This document shows positions 46,689 to 54,757 of a DNA stretch of 64,000 bases, in pieces. Made by a program: the position numbers and the translations under genes. How positions within the stretch are numbered: position 1 is the first letter of the stretch; each line of letters begins with the position of its first letter. The notes beneath the pieces were generated by a model, which saw only the letters and a list, made by a program, of their open reading frames with translations, made no database searches and was not told where the DNA came from. The stretch is from an uncultured Acidobacteriia bacterium (GTDB lineage Bacteria; Acidobacteriota; Terriglobia; Bryobacterales; Bryobacteraceae): the NCBI GenBank assembly GCA_903909435.1, contig CAIVVT010000178.1:35923-99922 (forward strand), written 5' to 3'.

Positions 46689-46965
46689 AAGCTTTAGGCT
46701 TTCGCGCACTACAATGTGAAGGCGCCCCCGTGACACCGGCCGAGACGGAACCTGCAACCACTTGAGTGAAACTGTATGGAATCGAAATAGGAAGAACGTC
46801 GAAGCAATGGGGAGAATCGCGTTGGGGAGACGGCGGAATACCCTATTTGTGAGTGCACGGGCTTCCAGCATTGTAGCCGTCCCCACTGAGTGGTATGGCA
46901 GGAGTGGCAGAGCCATTCGCCGCTCTTCGGCCAAAACCTCGCAAAACCGGCGCGAAGTCCAACCC
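46689..46965. other. Intergenic region between modules A and B
   Basis: 277 bp between convergent gene ends. It contains a purine-rich tract that may be a much-decayed relative of the 365-bp repeat, but the match is too weak to call. Confidence 0.3.
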
Positions 46966-49155
46966 TCACCGAACCTTCTCCACCATCATCAGATCGCTCT
47001 GCTCTCTTGCATTGTCATATGCAGCGTATAGGAGCCATCTGCCGTCGGGGGACACTGAAAAGCCGTACGCCATGTTTCCATCGACCTTCGCGGCCGTCTC
47101 GACCTTCCGGGTGGCGAAGTTGAAGAGCTGGACCGAAGGATTCTCGCAGCCCGAGAAGAAGTAGATCCCGCGTTCGGCGACCGCGAAACCCTGGGTGCAC
47201 ACGGACTCGATGATCCGGATCTCCTCGCCGCCCTCCACTGGGACTCGCCTCACTTCGGTGTTGCCACCATCCACCCCGTCGAGCAAGTAGTAAAGGAATT
47301 TCCCGTCGGGTGATTCATGCCCGCCCGAACCGCCGCCTTGTTTCGTAATCTGCACCGGGTCTCCCCCGCCGTCGGGAACTTTCCACATCTGCGGATTTCC
47401 ACTCCGCTCGGAGCCGAAGTAGATCCACTTGCCGTCTCGTGACCACTGAGGCCCCCCTTCACCACTCTGAGTCCCGCGCAACCGCTCCGGCTTCCCTCCG
47501 TCTGCGCTGACGATGTAGATTTCGCTCGTCCCCCTAGGCCGGGCGTCGAAAGCGATGCGGCGTCCGTCCGGGGACCAGGTCGGGTCTGCGACATAAGGGC
47601 CTCCGAAGCCGGTCAGCTGTACGGCGTTCGACCCGTCAGCATCGCACAACCAGATCTCCTGGCTGCCGGAGCGATTCGAAGCGAACGCGATACGCTTGCC
47701 GTCCGGCGAGTACTGCGGCACGTGATCCAGACGGGAGGAGTTCATCGGCATATTGACCACTCGGTGGCCACCACCCAGTTCCATGCGCCAAATGTGCGCA
47801 ACCAGGGCGTGCTGCATATAAGCCACGCGGCCTTGCCGGGAAACCGCCGGCGCGAGACCGTAGCCTTCCCCGCCGAAGGGCAGTCGTTCAGGTTCTCCCT
47901 GTCGTCGCGCGGCTCCGCGAAGGGCCATCTGCCACAAGGTCCTATTGAAGGAAGTCGCGCCTGAAGTGAACAGGAGCGAGTTCCCGTCGGGCCACCACGC
48001 CGGCTCACCCGTGCATCTTTGCCAGAACGTGATGCGCTTCGGTTCGCCGACGGCGCGAAGGTCCACGGACAATTCCAGCAGATAAAGATCAGAGGAATCC
48101 ATGGAGATTGCCCTGGTGAACGCTACAGCTTTCCCGTCCGGAGAAACAGTGGGGTAGAAATCGCCGAGTAGACCCCTAGCCGGAGAGGTCAGCTTGCGCT
48201 TCTCGCCGGTTTCGACAGAGACCAGGAACAAGGCGAATGGCTCCTGGGCCGAGATCTTATCTGGGATCACGAGCCATTGGCTGCTGGGGTGCCACGAAGC
48301 CCCACCTCCCCCCCAGCCTTCCGCCTGTCCCTCAGAAACCTCCATGAGCCTTCGCTCGGCCCCCCCGACCGCCGGAATCAGGAATACACGGCTCCTCCCG
48401 GCGGACAGCCAACGTAGGAAGGCTATCCAGCGCCCGTCCGGCGACCAGGCGGGACTCACGTCTTCGGCCGGATCCTTCGTGAGACGGATAGGCACATCCG
48501 CTCCGATCTGCTTGACGTAGATGTCCTGGTTGTCTTGCTTAGGGCCGTTCCAGGAGAATGCCACACGGTCCCCCTCCGGCGAGAAACTCGGCGACGCCTG
48601 GAAGCCCGGGTAGGCGGTGAGGGGAATTGAGGCCGGGACGGTCGCCGTTGCATTTCCGGGCTTGCGGAAAAGCCACATAGCGCATGCTGCTGTGGCGAGA
48701 ATGAGGCCGGCACCCGCAAGCCACCACCACCGGCGTCCGCTAGCCGCTAGAACTGAGATCAGGGTTGAGGCCGGAGTAGCGTCAGCGACAGGAATCGAGG
48801 CCGGCGTGGGGATTGGCTGGTAGTTCACTGGAGCAATGAAGCGGTAGCCCTTGCGCGGCAGGGTCTCGATGAAGCGCGGGTTGTCTGCCGAATCCCCCAG
48901 CGCCTGACGCAGCTTCTTGATCGCCGTGTTGACCCCGTGCTCGAACTCCACGAACGTGTCGGCAGGCCAAAGGACGCGCTGTAAGTCCTCGCGGGAGACG
49001 ATCTCACCCGGATGTTGAAGCAGCAAAGCCAAGACCTGAAACGGTTGGTCCTGCAGCGCCACCTTGCGGCCGCGTTTGCGCAATTCTCCCGTGCCGAGGT
49101 CCGCCTCGAACAAGCCAAAACGAAACGTGTTGCGAAAGGCCTGGGAAGATCCCAC
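46966..49155 (-). CDS. Module B: membrane-bound winged-helix regulator with PD40 beta-propeller
   Basis: A 729-residue close paralogue of the module A regulator. Winged helix at about 11-108 (FRFGLFEADLGTGELRKRG, RKGYRFIAPV), linker, one transmembrane helix (about 143-163; WWWLAGAGLILATAACAMWL), then a PD40 propeller with SFSPEGDRVAFSW, AWSPDGRWIAFLR, QYSPDGKRIAFAS and TWSPDGRRIAFDA. The start is GTG 49155, the only start codon before an upstream in-frame stop. A TATACT -10-like box lies at 49183-49178, about 22 bases before it. It is divergent from the exported protein gene at 49365. Confidence 0.9.
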   Translation of the reverse strand: MGSSQAFRNTFRFGLFEADLGTGELRKRGRKVALQDQPFQVLALLLQHPGEIVSREDLQRVLWPADTFVEFEHGVNTAIKKLRQALGDSADNPRFIETLPRKGYRFIAPVNYQPIPTPASIPVADATPASTLISVLAASGRRWWWLAGAGLILATAACAMWLFRKPGNATATVPASIPLTAYPGFQASPSFSPEGDRVAFSWNGPKQDNQDIYVKQIGADVPIRLTKDPAEDVSPAWSPDGRWIAFLRWLSAGRSRVFLIPAVGGAERRLMEVSEGQAEGWGGGGASWHPSSQWLVIPDKISAQEPFALFLVSVETGEKRKLTSPARGLLGDFYPTVSPDGKAVAFTRAISMDSSDLYLLELSVDLRAVGEPKRITFWQRCTGEPAWWPDGNSLLFTSGATSFNRTLWQMALRGAARRQGEPERLPFGGEGYGLAPAVSRQGRVAYMQHALVAHIWRMELGGGHRVVNMPMNSSRLDHVPQYSPDGKRIAFASNRSGSQEIWLCDADGSNAVQLTGFGGPYVADPTWSPDGRRIAFDARPRGTSEIYIVSADGGKPERLRGTQSGEGGPQWSRDGKWIYFGSERSGNPQMWKVPDGGGDPVQITKQGGGSGGHESPDGKFLYYLLDGVDGGNTEVRRVPVEGGEEIRIIESVCTQGFAVAERGIYFFSGCENPSVQLFNFATRKVETAAKVDGNMAYGFSVSPDGRWLLYAAYDNAREQSDLMMVEKVR

Positions 49156-49299
49156 GACAGCACCTCGATTTTACGTGAGTATACCACCCGCCTTTCCTGC
49201 AGCAGCCGGTTCATAGAGCTTTGTAACTACATTCCATTCAATCGTTTGCGGGTACAGACGCGCTGAATGGCTGTTCATGTCAGGCCCAGTCCGAATCCA

Positions 49300-49364
49300 G
49301 CCGCCGTGCATTGAGGGTCACCTCCGCATAGCGAATTCTTGGTCTCGCCATGGAGGCGAGATCA
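49300..49364 (+). promoter_or_regulatory. Conserved 65-bp upstream block, module B
   Basis: Almost identical to 46024-46088 and includes the start-codon hairpin. The protein that follows is the most divergent of the three, so conservation of this DNA is not explained by a recent copy of the whole gene. Confidence 0.75.
49341..49363 (+). promoter_or_regulatory. Start-codon hairpin covering the ribosome binding site, module B
   Basis: GGTCTCGCC (49341-49349) pairs with GGCGAGATC (49355-49363) around the loop ATGGA, immediately before ATG 49365. An ATG at 49350 lies inside the hairpin loop and is unlikely to be the start, because the paralogues align from 49365. Confidence 0.65.
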
Positions 49365-50012
49365 ATGAAAACGTTAGTCGGAAGTTGGTTCCTGTTGATC
49401 CTGGTCGGCACGTTGCACGCAGAAGCATCGAAGCCGGAAGCGAAGATCCAGGTCTTCGTATACAACTACGCCGGGGTAGCTCCCAAAACGCTGGCGCGCG
49501 CCGAGCGTGAGGCGGCTCGAATCTACACCCGCACCGGCATCGAGACGGAGTGGCTGGAGTGCCCCCTCACGCCGGGCGAGGCGGCGCAGTACCTGGCATG
49601 CCAGCTCCCTGTGTCACCTTTACGTGTGGCCATACGCGTCCTTTCACGGAGCATGTCTGAGCGGCTGGGGCTATCTCAGCAGACATTCGGCTCCGCCCTG
49701 CTTTCGGAGGATGGCGGATTCGGAACGATCGCCCAGGTTTGCGCGCACTGCTCGGAGGAACTGGCCAAAGGAAGCGAATCGATGTACGCAGCGATGCTTG
49801 GCCTTGTGATGGCGCACGAAATGGGTCACCTGCTGCTGGGTGCGGGCAGTCACAGCGCTAGCGGTCTGATGCACGTTCCCTGGCAAAAGAAAGCGCTGGA
49901 AAGCGTCGCGCAGGGAACGCTCGTGTTCACTCCACGCGAAGGTGAAAGGATGCGCCAGCAAGTGTTCGCCCGCCTGCGCGGGCAAGAGCCGATGCAGGCA
50001 TCGAGGAACTAA
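49365..50012 (+). CDS. Module B: small exported zinc-protease-like protein
   Basis: A 215-residue protein with a signal peptide (about 1-20). The motif at 151-169 is HEMGHLLLGAGSHSASGLM: His151, Glu152, His155 and His163, then a Met-turn-like SGLM. The spacing is the same as in modules A and C. Outside the motif it is quite different from those two, with IQVFVYNYAGVAPKTLARAE at the start of the domain and a CAHCSEE segment near 126-132 that adds a Cys pair. It is divergent from the module B regulator. Enzyme activity is inferred. Confidence 0.8.
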   Translation: MKTLVGSWFLLILVGTLHAEASKPEAKIQVFVYNYAGVAPKTLARAEREAARIYTRTGIETEWLECPLTPGEAAQYLACQLPVSPLRVAIRVLSRSMSERLGLSQQTFGSALLSEDGGFGTIAQVCAHCSEELAKGSESMYAAMLGLVMAHEMGHLLLGAGSHSASGLMHVPWQKKALESVAQGTLVFTPREGERMRQQVFARLRGQEPMQASRN

Positions 50013-50335
50013 CGGCCAGATCTTCGCTCTCACGCCATCTGCAAAGAGAGCTTGAATAGCCGAATTGCCTCATGTTTCAGTCGTGTTGAAGGCCCAGAGC
50101 AGGCATCAGTCTGGCCTTCAGGACTCAAAACCCGGCGCCCTTCGTGGAGGATGACCGCCTTCCACTGGTATCGACTGGTGTGGAATTGGTGTGACTCTAA
50201 GTGGGGAGGATGGGGAAGCATGCGGAAACTTCGGGGAAGTCCGCTCCGAAGGAACGGCGAAGAAAGGCGTTTTGCAGGCGTTTGTCCGGACTCGTTTTGG
50301 CTGCAAATTATTAACAGGAAAAGAGTTAAAATGTC

Positions 50336-50410
50336 TGCTCCGGCAGGACTCGGGCTAACAACCCTTCGGTTAATAGGCGCGCGGGCTCTTGCGCTCGCCA
50401 AGCTTATACG
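50336..50410 (-). pseudogene. tRNA-like relic in repeat copy 2
   Basis: On the minus strand the segment resembles the 3' part of a tRNA: an anticodon-arm-like AACCGAAGGGTT, then a degraded T-arm ending in GAGTCCTGCCGGAG. The D-arm-like GGCGAGCGCAAG is shared with copy 1. It cannot fold as a complete cloverleaf. Confidence 0.4.
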
Positions 50411-50494
50411 AGCACTTCTGCGGCGGAGTCCATTAGGCGAGACTGTGACCGTACTGAGTCCCCGAAGCTCAACCCGGCTCAGTTCAGGTCGTGT

Positions 50495-50536
50495 GCAGTT
50501 GATGTCTGCACGGACACCCGTGCAGACATCAACTGC
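50495..50536. repeat. Perfect hairpin with 19-bp arms (repeat copy 2)
   Basis: The left arm GCAGTTGATGTCTGCACGG (50495-50513) and the right arm (50518-50536) are exact reverse complements around the loop ACAC. The G-T wobble of copy 1 is a full G-C pair here. Confidence 0.85.
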
Positions 50537-50905
50537 TACTGGAGCATGAACTCAGAATGATGCACTGACAGAGGGGCCGGGCCAGTCGGTAGCGGAGGTC
50601 CGTCCCTCGGCGGCAATGGGGCTGCCAATAGGTGGCTACGTGTACTGCCTTTGAATGCGATTGTGCGACTGCTGGCTGCCCCGGCCCCGGCTCGTGCACC
50701 TCAATCCCGACGTGCGCTTCGCGCAACACATCCGAGGTAGGAGCCGGGTGCGTCTTTTGGCGCTCGTACGGATCTGTGCGGGGGGGCGGTCAGCGATGAT
50801 CGTCCCTACCGCGACCCGGTTTGCAACCACGTTCTGCCAGCCGGGCGGGGTTGCATGCGCCTCTCAGGTCGAAAGCCATCAGGCAGAGTGGTGCGACTGC
50901 GCCTG

Positions 50906-51532
50906 CTAGCGCTCGGCCGTCGGTTGCATCGCGGCCGGTCCGGCGGCGATGACCGGCAGGCCGGATCCGCGGTGGGGCTCACGCGCTGCCAAGCCTGCGT
51001 GGATCAGCTTTATGTCCTCATCGGTAAACCTGAGTTGTCCGATCCTCATGAGCCCATATTCGGGAGAACCCCAGTGCGGCTTCATGATCCCGCTAGCTGA
51101 GTGCATGTCGTAGCCCTCCAGAATATGTGTGGTCTCATGAACAATAACGTAGGCCAACATGTACAGCCGCAGTTCCCGACTCTCTGCAAGGTTGGCGATC
51201 CGATCGTAAAACACATGAATGTGCACTCCCTCGAATTCGCGAGCATAGGCCAGGGCACCCGGAAGCAAATGCTTGGGTGTGTTCGTCGACAGCTCGACCA
51301 CGATCACTCGATCGCGCTGCCCCTCGCAAGAACGCTGGCCGCTGAGCACCTCCAGTTTCACGCCCGCCGGCTGGAACAACTTGGAGGCGATCATCCGGGC
51401 CTGGGGCGTCTCCGGCAGTAGCCCACCGCTCTCTTCGAAGCAAACTACAACCCTCCGTTCACCCGGCCTGTCAGCCGCCCAGGCCAGGCTGCCCAGCATC
51501 GCCGCCATCGTCATTATCGCCGCCGCTTTCAT
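50906..51532 (-). CDS. Module C: small exported zinc-protease-like protein
   Basis: A 208-residue protein with a signal peptide (about 1-20; MAAMLGSLAWAA). The motif at 132-150 is HETTHILEGYDMHSASGIM with His132, Glu133, His136, His144 and a Met-turn-like SGIM. It is clearly related to module A over the whole length (AGVKLEVLSGQRSCEG, GVHIHVFYDRIA, LAYVIVHETTH). ATG 51532 follows the hairpin; the in-frame ATG 15 bases upstream lies inside it. It is divergent from the module C regulator. The protease role is inferred from the motif. Confidence 0.8.
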   Translation of the reverse strand: MKAAAIMTMAAMLGSLAWAADRPGERRVVVCFEESGGLLPETPQARMIASKLFQPAGVKLEVLSGQRSCEGQRDRVIVVELSTNTPKHLLPGALAYAREFEGVHIHVFYDRIANLAESRELRLYMLAYVIVHETTHILEGYDMHSASGIMKPHWGSPEYGLMRIGQLRFTDEDIKLIHAGLAAREPHRGSGLPVIAAGPAAMQPTAER

Positions 51533-51597
51533 TGGTCTCGCCTCCATAGCGAGACCAAGAATGCGCTATGGCGGGGTGGCTCTCAATGGACGGCGGC
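51533..51597 (-). promoter_or_regulatory. Conserved 65-bp upstream block, module C
   Basis: On the minus strand this segment matches the blocks before the module A and B genes (GCCGCCGTCCATTGAG, then CATAGCGCATTCTTGG) with a few substitutions and the same length. Confidence 0.7.
51534..51556 (-). promoter_or_regulatory. Start-codon hairpin covering the ribosome binding site, module C
   Basis: On the minus strand GGTCTCGCT pairs with GGCGAGACC. Relative to modules A and B one G-U has become G-C and one C-G has become U-G, so the helix is preserved despite two changes. The GGAGG ribosome binding site is again inside the structure. Confidence 0.7.
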
Positions 51598-51646
51598 TGA
51601 AACGCAAATGGAATGGCGGTGGCGCGATGCGGGCTGATCTGTCCCG

Positions 51647-51677
51647 GCAAGTAACTGATTCCAAATCAGTTACTTGC
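51647..51677. promoter_or_regulatory. Perfect palindrome with 14-bp arms between module C genes
   Basis: GCAAGTAACTGATT (51647-51660) and its exact reverse complement (51664-51677) flank CCA. It lies 13 bases upstream of a promoter-like -35 box, between divergent genes, so it may be an operator for the regulator or a terminator-like stem. No equivalent was seen in modules A or B. Confidence 0.5.
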
Positions 51678-51690
51678 GTGGGTGGCGCGC

Positions 51691-51718
51691 TTGGAATCAA
51701 ATCAGCGGGTGTTATACT
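51691..51718 (+). promoter_or_regulatory. Promoter-like sequence of the module C regulator
   Basis: TTGGAA (51691-51696), a 16-base spacer and TATACT (51713-51718). The GTG start at 51742 is 24 bases further on. The module B regulator has TATACT at a similar distance. An ATG at 51682 lies upstream of this promoter and is therefore not the start. Confidence 0.55.
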
Positions 51719-51741
51719 CGACTGGAAGTCAAGGTACTCAA

Positions 51742-53850
51742 GTGGAACCCTCAGCAGCGGCTGCAGATTCATTCCGATTCGGCTTGTTCGAGGCCGACCT
51801 CGCGACAGGTGAGTTGCGCAAGCGAGGGCGGAAGGTGGCGCTGCAGGAGCAGCCGTTTCAGGTGTTGGCGTTGCTGTTGCGGCATGCGGGCGAGGTGGTC
51901 GCGCGAGAGGAACTGCAGCGCGCGCTTTGGCCGGCTGATACCTTCGTCGAGTTCGAGCAGGGGCTCAACACGGCCATCAAGAGGTTGCGCCTGGCGCTGG
52001 GGGATGCGGCCGACAGCCCGCGCTTTGTCGAGACCCTGCCGCGGAAGGGATACCGGTTCATCGCTCCAGTCAGCGTGCCGGAGCCCCCAGCGTCGGAGGC
52101 GCCCGCGGCAGTCGCAGCGCAGGAATCGGTGCCTTCGCACGCGCGGCTCTGGTGGTGCGTGGGCGGTCTGATCGCAGCCGTCCTGGTGACCGGGTTATGG
52201 CCTGTGCCGGCGCCCAGGACGCGAGTGACGCAATTGACCCACGGGGGCAATCTGATTATGCCGTGGCTGGCCGTGCACGGCGGGAGGATTCTGTATACCG
52301 CGACGGCAGACGCGCCGGATCAGACTGCGGGCAGGAGTTGGACCGAGTTCTTGTCCATCTCCACGGAGGGCGGCGAGCCAAGGCGCGAAAGAATGCCGTT
52401 CCTCCTCCCGAAGTACGTCGCTCAGCTGCTCCAGGCAGATTCCCGGCAAGGCGCGATCTTGGTTGTCACGTATGTAGCGGGTGAGACCCGGGGAGAAATG
52501 TGGCTGGCGGGGTTCGACGGGAGCAAGCCGCGCCAGATCGGCGAATACCTTCCGGGCAACACCTATTCCGTCTCCCCCGACCTCAGAACGCTGCTGAGAT
52601 CCAGCAAAGAGGGCTTGTTCGCCCGTCCGGTCGATGGGGGGCCGGAGAGGCTGGTCGCCCGAATCGATTGGAGGACGCCTTCACTCACGTTCTGGCATCC
52701 ATCCGGCGAGCGAATCGGATTCCTGCCGCTCAAGGACGGTCCAACGAAGCTCTGGGAGGTGAAGAGCGACGGAACCGGCATGCGGCCCCTGCTGCCGGAG
52801 TTTCCTGGAGAGCAATACTCTGCCTTCTGGTCGCCTGACGGGGAGAGGCTGTACTTCGTCTCCCGTGGGGAGATTTACGTGCGGGGGAGCCGGCGCTGGC
52901 TGGGCTGGATGAGGCGGCCGGAGCCGCAGCGCTTGACGGTCGGGTCGGCCGGCTACCACATCCCCACCGAGGATCCAACGGATCCGCGCGTGATCTACTC
53001 GAACGGAGAGGTGGTCCGCGGGGAGCTGATGAAGCTCAACCGGAGGACGGATCATTTCGAGCCCTACCTGGACCGGCTTTCGGCCGAATGCCTGGACTAC
53101 TCGCCCGACGGAGAGTGGATCGCCTATGTGAGCTATCCCGGACGGGAGTTGTGGAAATGCCGGCGCGATGGCAGCGACAAGGTCCTACTGGAAGACGGCC
53201 TGCTGACGTATATGCCCCGCTGGTCTCCGGACGGCAAACGCCTGGCGTTCGCGGCACACCGGAAGGGAGTATCGGGGGAACTTCCCCGGATCTATACCAT
53301 CGACCCGAACGGCGGCAAGTCCGAACTTGTCAAGGGCGTGAACGGCCCCGGCTTCACTCCGGAATGGTCGCCCGACGGAACGAAGCTAGTCTTCGCCTCC
53401 CTAAATCTCGAAAACGTTCCGAAACAGGGTCAACACGTCTCGATCGTGGACCTGGAGACTGGCCAGGTGCAGGTAGTGCCCGGCTCGGAGGGCTTGATTT
53501 CACCGCGCTGGTCCCCCGACGGGAAACATCTCGTGGCGCTCACACTCGATGGGCGCCAGCCGGTCATCTACGATTTCGAGACCGGGCGCTGGACGATCGT
53601 CGATGCGAAGGTCTTTGGGTTCCCGAAGTGGTCGAAGGACAGCCGGTACGTGTACGGGATCATGGGTAATCCGCCCATGCTGGCCCGCATCGAGATAACT
53701 ACGCGCAAGGTGGAGGAGATCCGCACCATCAACGAGTTCCGTTTGACCGGAAGCCTCGACGCCGGTGTCTCCTGGACTCCGGATGGGGAGGCCGTCGTCT
53801 TGGCGGACCACTCGACGAGCGAGATCTACCGCATCGAGGTGGAGCGATAG
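51742..53850 (+). CDS. Module C: membrane-bound winged-helix regulator with PD40 beta-propeller
   Basis: A 702-residue regulator starting at GTG 51742 with AAGG about 7 bases upstream; the N-terminus then aligns with the paralogues. Winged helix at about 11-108 (FRFGLFEADLATGELRKRG, RKGYRFIAPV), linker, one transmembrane helix (about 131-152; LWWCVGGLIAAVLVTGLWPV), then a PD40 propeller: YSVSPDLRTLLRSS, AFWSPDGERLYFVS, DYSPDGEWIAYVS, PRWSPDGKRLAFAA and PEWSPDGTKLVFAS. The DNA-binding half is close to modules A and B but the propeller is clearly more divergent, so it probably senses something different. Confidence 0.9.
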   Translation: MEPSAAAADSFRFGLFEADLATGELRKRGRKVALQEQPFQVLALLLRHAGEVVAREELQRALWPADTFVEFEQGLNTAIKRLRLALGDAADSPRFVETLPRKGYRFIAPVSVPEPPASEAPAAVAAQESVPSHARLWWCVGGLIAAVLVTGLWPVPAPRTRVTQLTHGGNLIMPWLAVHGGRILYTATADAPDQTAGRSWTEFLSISTEGGEPRRERMPFLLPKYVAQLLQADSRQGAILVVTYVAGETRGEMWLAGFDGSKPRQIGEYLPGNTYSVSPDLRTLLRSSKEGLFARPVDGGPERLVARIDWRTPSLTFWHPSGERIGFLPLKDGPTKLWEVKSDGTGMRPLLPEFPGEQYSAFWSPDGERLYFVSRGEIYVRGSRRWLGWMRRPEPQRLTVGSAGYHIPTEDPTDPRVIYSNGEVVRGELMKLNRRTDHFEPYLDRLSAECLDYSPDGEWIAYVSYPGRELWKCRRDGSDKVLLEDGLLTYMPRWSPDGKRLAFAAHRKGVSGELPRIYTIDPNGGKSELVKGVNGPGFTPEWSPDGTKLVFASLNLENVPKQGQHVSIVDLETGQVQVVPGSEGLISPRWSPDGKHLVALTLDGRQPVIYDFETGRWTIVDAKVFGFPKWSKDSRYVYGIMGNPPMLARIEITTRKVEEIRTINEFRLTGSLDAGVSWTPDGEAVVLADHSTSEIYRIEVER

Positions 53851-54757
53851 GCGCGCCGGCGATGTAGTTTGCCGCGCAGATGTTCACGCGATGCCGTCGT
53901 GCGCGGGACTTTGACCCAGACCGGCGTTCCTAGGCAATCGGTTGGCGCATTCCCAGTCCATTGGCGCTACCCCGGCGATGCAGACCTTTCGCGCCCAATA
54001 GCTGGGAGTCGTGCAGGCCGCAAAACGGTGCCCGACTGGTGTGGAATTGGTGTGACTCTAGATAGCAAGGATGGGGAAACATGCGGGAACTTGGGGAAAG
54101 TCCGCGCCGGAGGAACGGCGAAGAAAGGTGTCGTTCGGGCGTTGTTTCGAGCGGTCTGTTTGATGTAAGTGATTGCATATAAAGTAGTTCAAAATGCCCC
54201 GCACTGCACTCGAACCCATACTGACGCTGACTCAACTCCGGTAGGAGTGCCTCATTGGTTTGACCATTTGTGGGGCAAGGAAGTCTATCTGAGGCGCTCG
54301 ACCCTTTCAGTTTGGGTTTGGTTCAGTTGATGTCTGCACGGACACCCGTGCAGGTAACAACCGCTGCTTGAGCAGAAACTCAGATCGTGTTCGTGATCAG
54401 CTTGAACGAAGGCTGAATTACCGACCCGGCTTCCTAGCGGCGGCATTCATGCATGAATGTTGCATTGCCCATGCTTCTTCGGTGGGTGAGCCTTTCGAAT
54501 GTCTCGAAGCAGGTCAGTTCATCCTCTAAGCTTCGATCTGGGTGCCTGGGGCGGCTTCCAGTCTATCCGCCGATGGAGTCCATTCCCGCTTTCCGAAGTT
54601 GTCACTCATCCCTCCGGGGTCAGCAGGCGACGCTTACAGGACGACAAGACGCCGAAGAGAACGGACTCGTCAGCGGAAGCACCCTTCGCACGCTGAAAGT
54701 GCGGCCGATGAAGCGAAGGAATTCCGGGACGGATTCCAACGGCCGTTCGCCTTGGTC
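53851..54757. other. Noncoding region after module C
   Basis: About 900 bp that includes repeat copy 3 (54034-54364). From 54365 to 54757 no gene is convincing; short frames there lack family features. Confidence 0.45.
54034..54364 (+). repeat. 365-bp repeat, copy 3 of 3 (shortened, degraded)
   Basis: The first 95 bp match copies 1 and 2 well. The middle is different, with a T-arm-like piece on the minus strand near 54195-54225 (GGGTTCGAGT). The terminal hairpin at 54324-54363 keeps the left arm and loop, but its right arm has several mismatches. This looks like the oldest or most eroded copy. Confidence 0.65.

Larger units (their letters stand above)
50173..50536 (+). repeat. 365-bp repeat, copy 2 of 3
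   Basis: This copy has the same start (GACTGGTGTGGAATTGGTGT), purine-rich block, tRNA-like middle and terminal hairpins as copy 1, with nearly identical 3' 120 bp (from CGAGCACTT to the hairpin). The middle is more divergent. Confidence 0.75.
50013..50905. other. Noncoding region between modules B and C
   Basis: About 890 bp holding repeat copy 2 (50173-50536). The remaining 370 bp before the module C gene has no recognisable gene. Confidence 0.5.

Noticed and set aside
51682..51741. ATG start for the module C regulator at 51682
   Set aside because: It lies upstream of the promoter-like boxes, and the extra 20 residues are absent from both paralogues.
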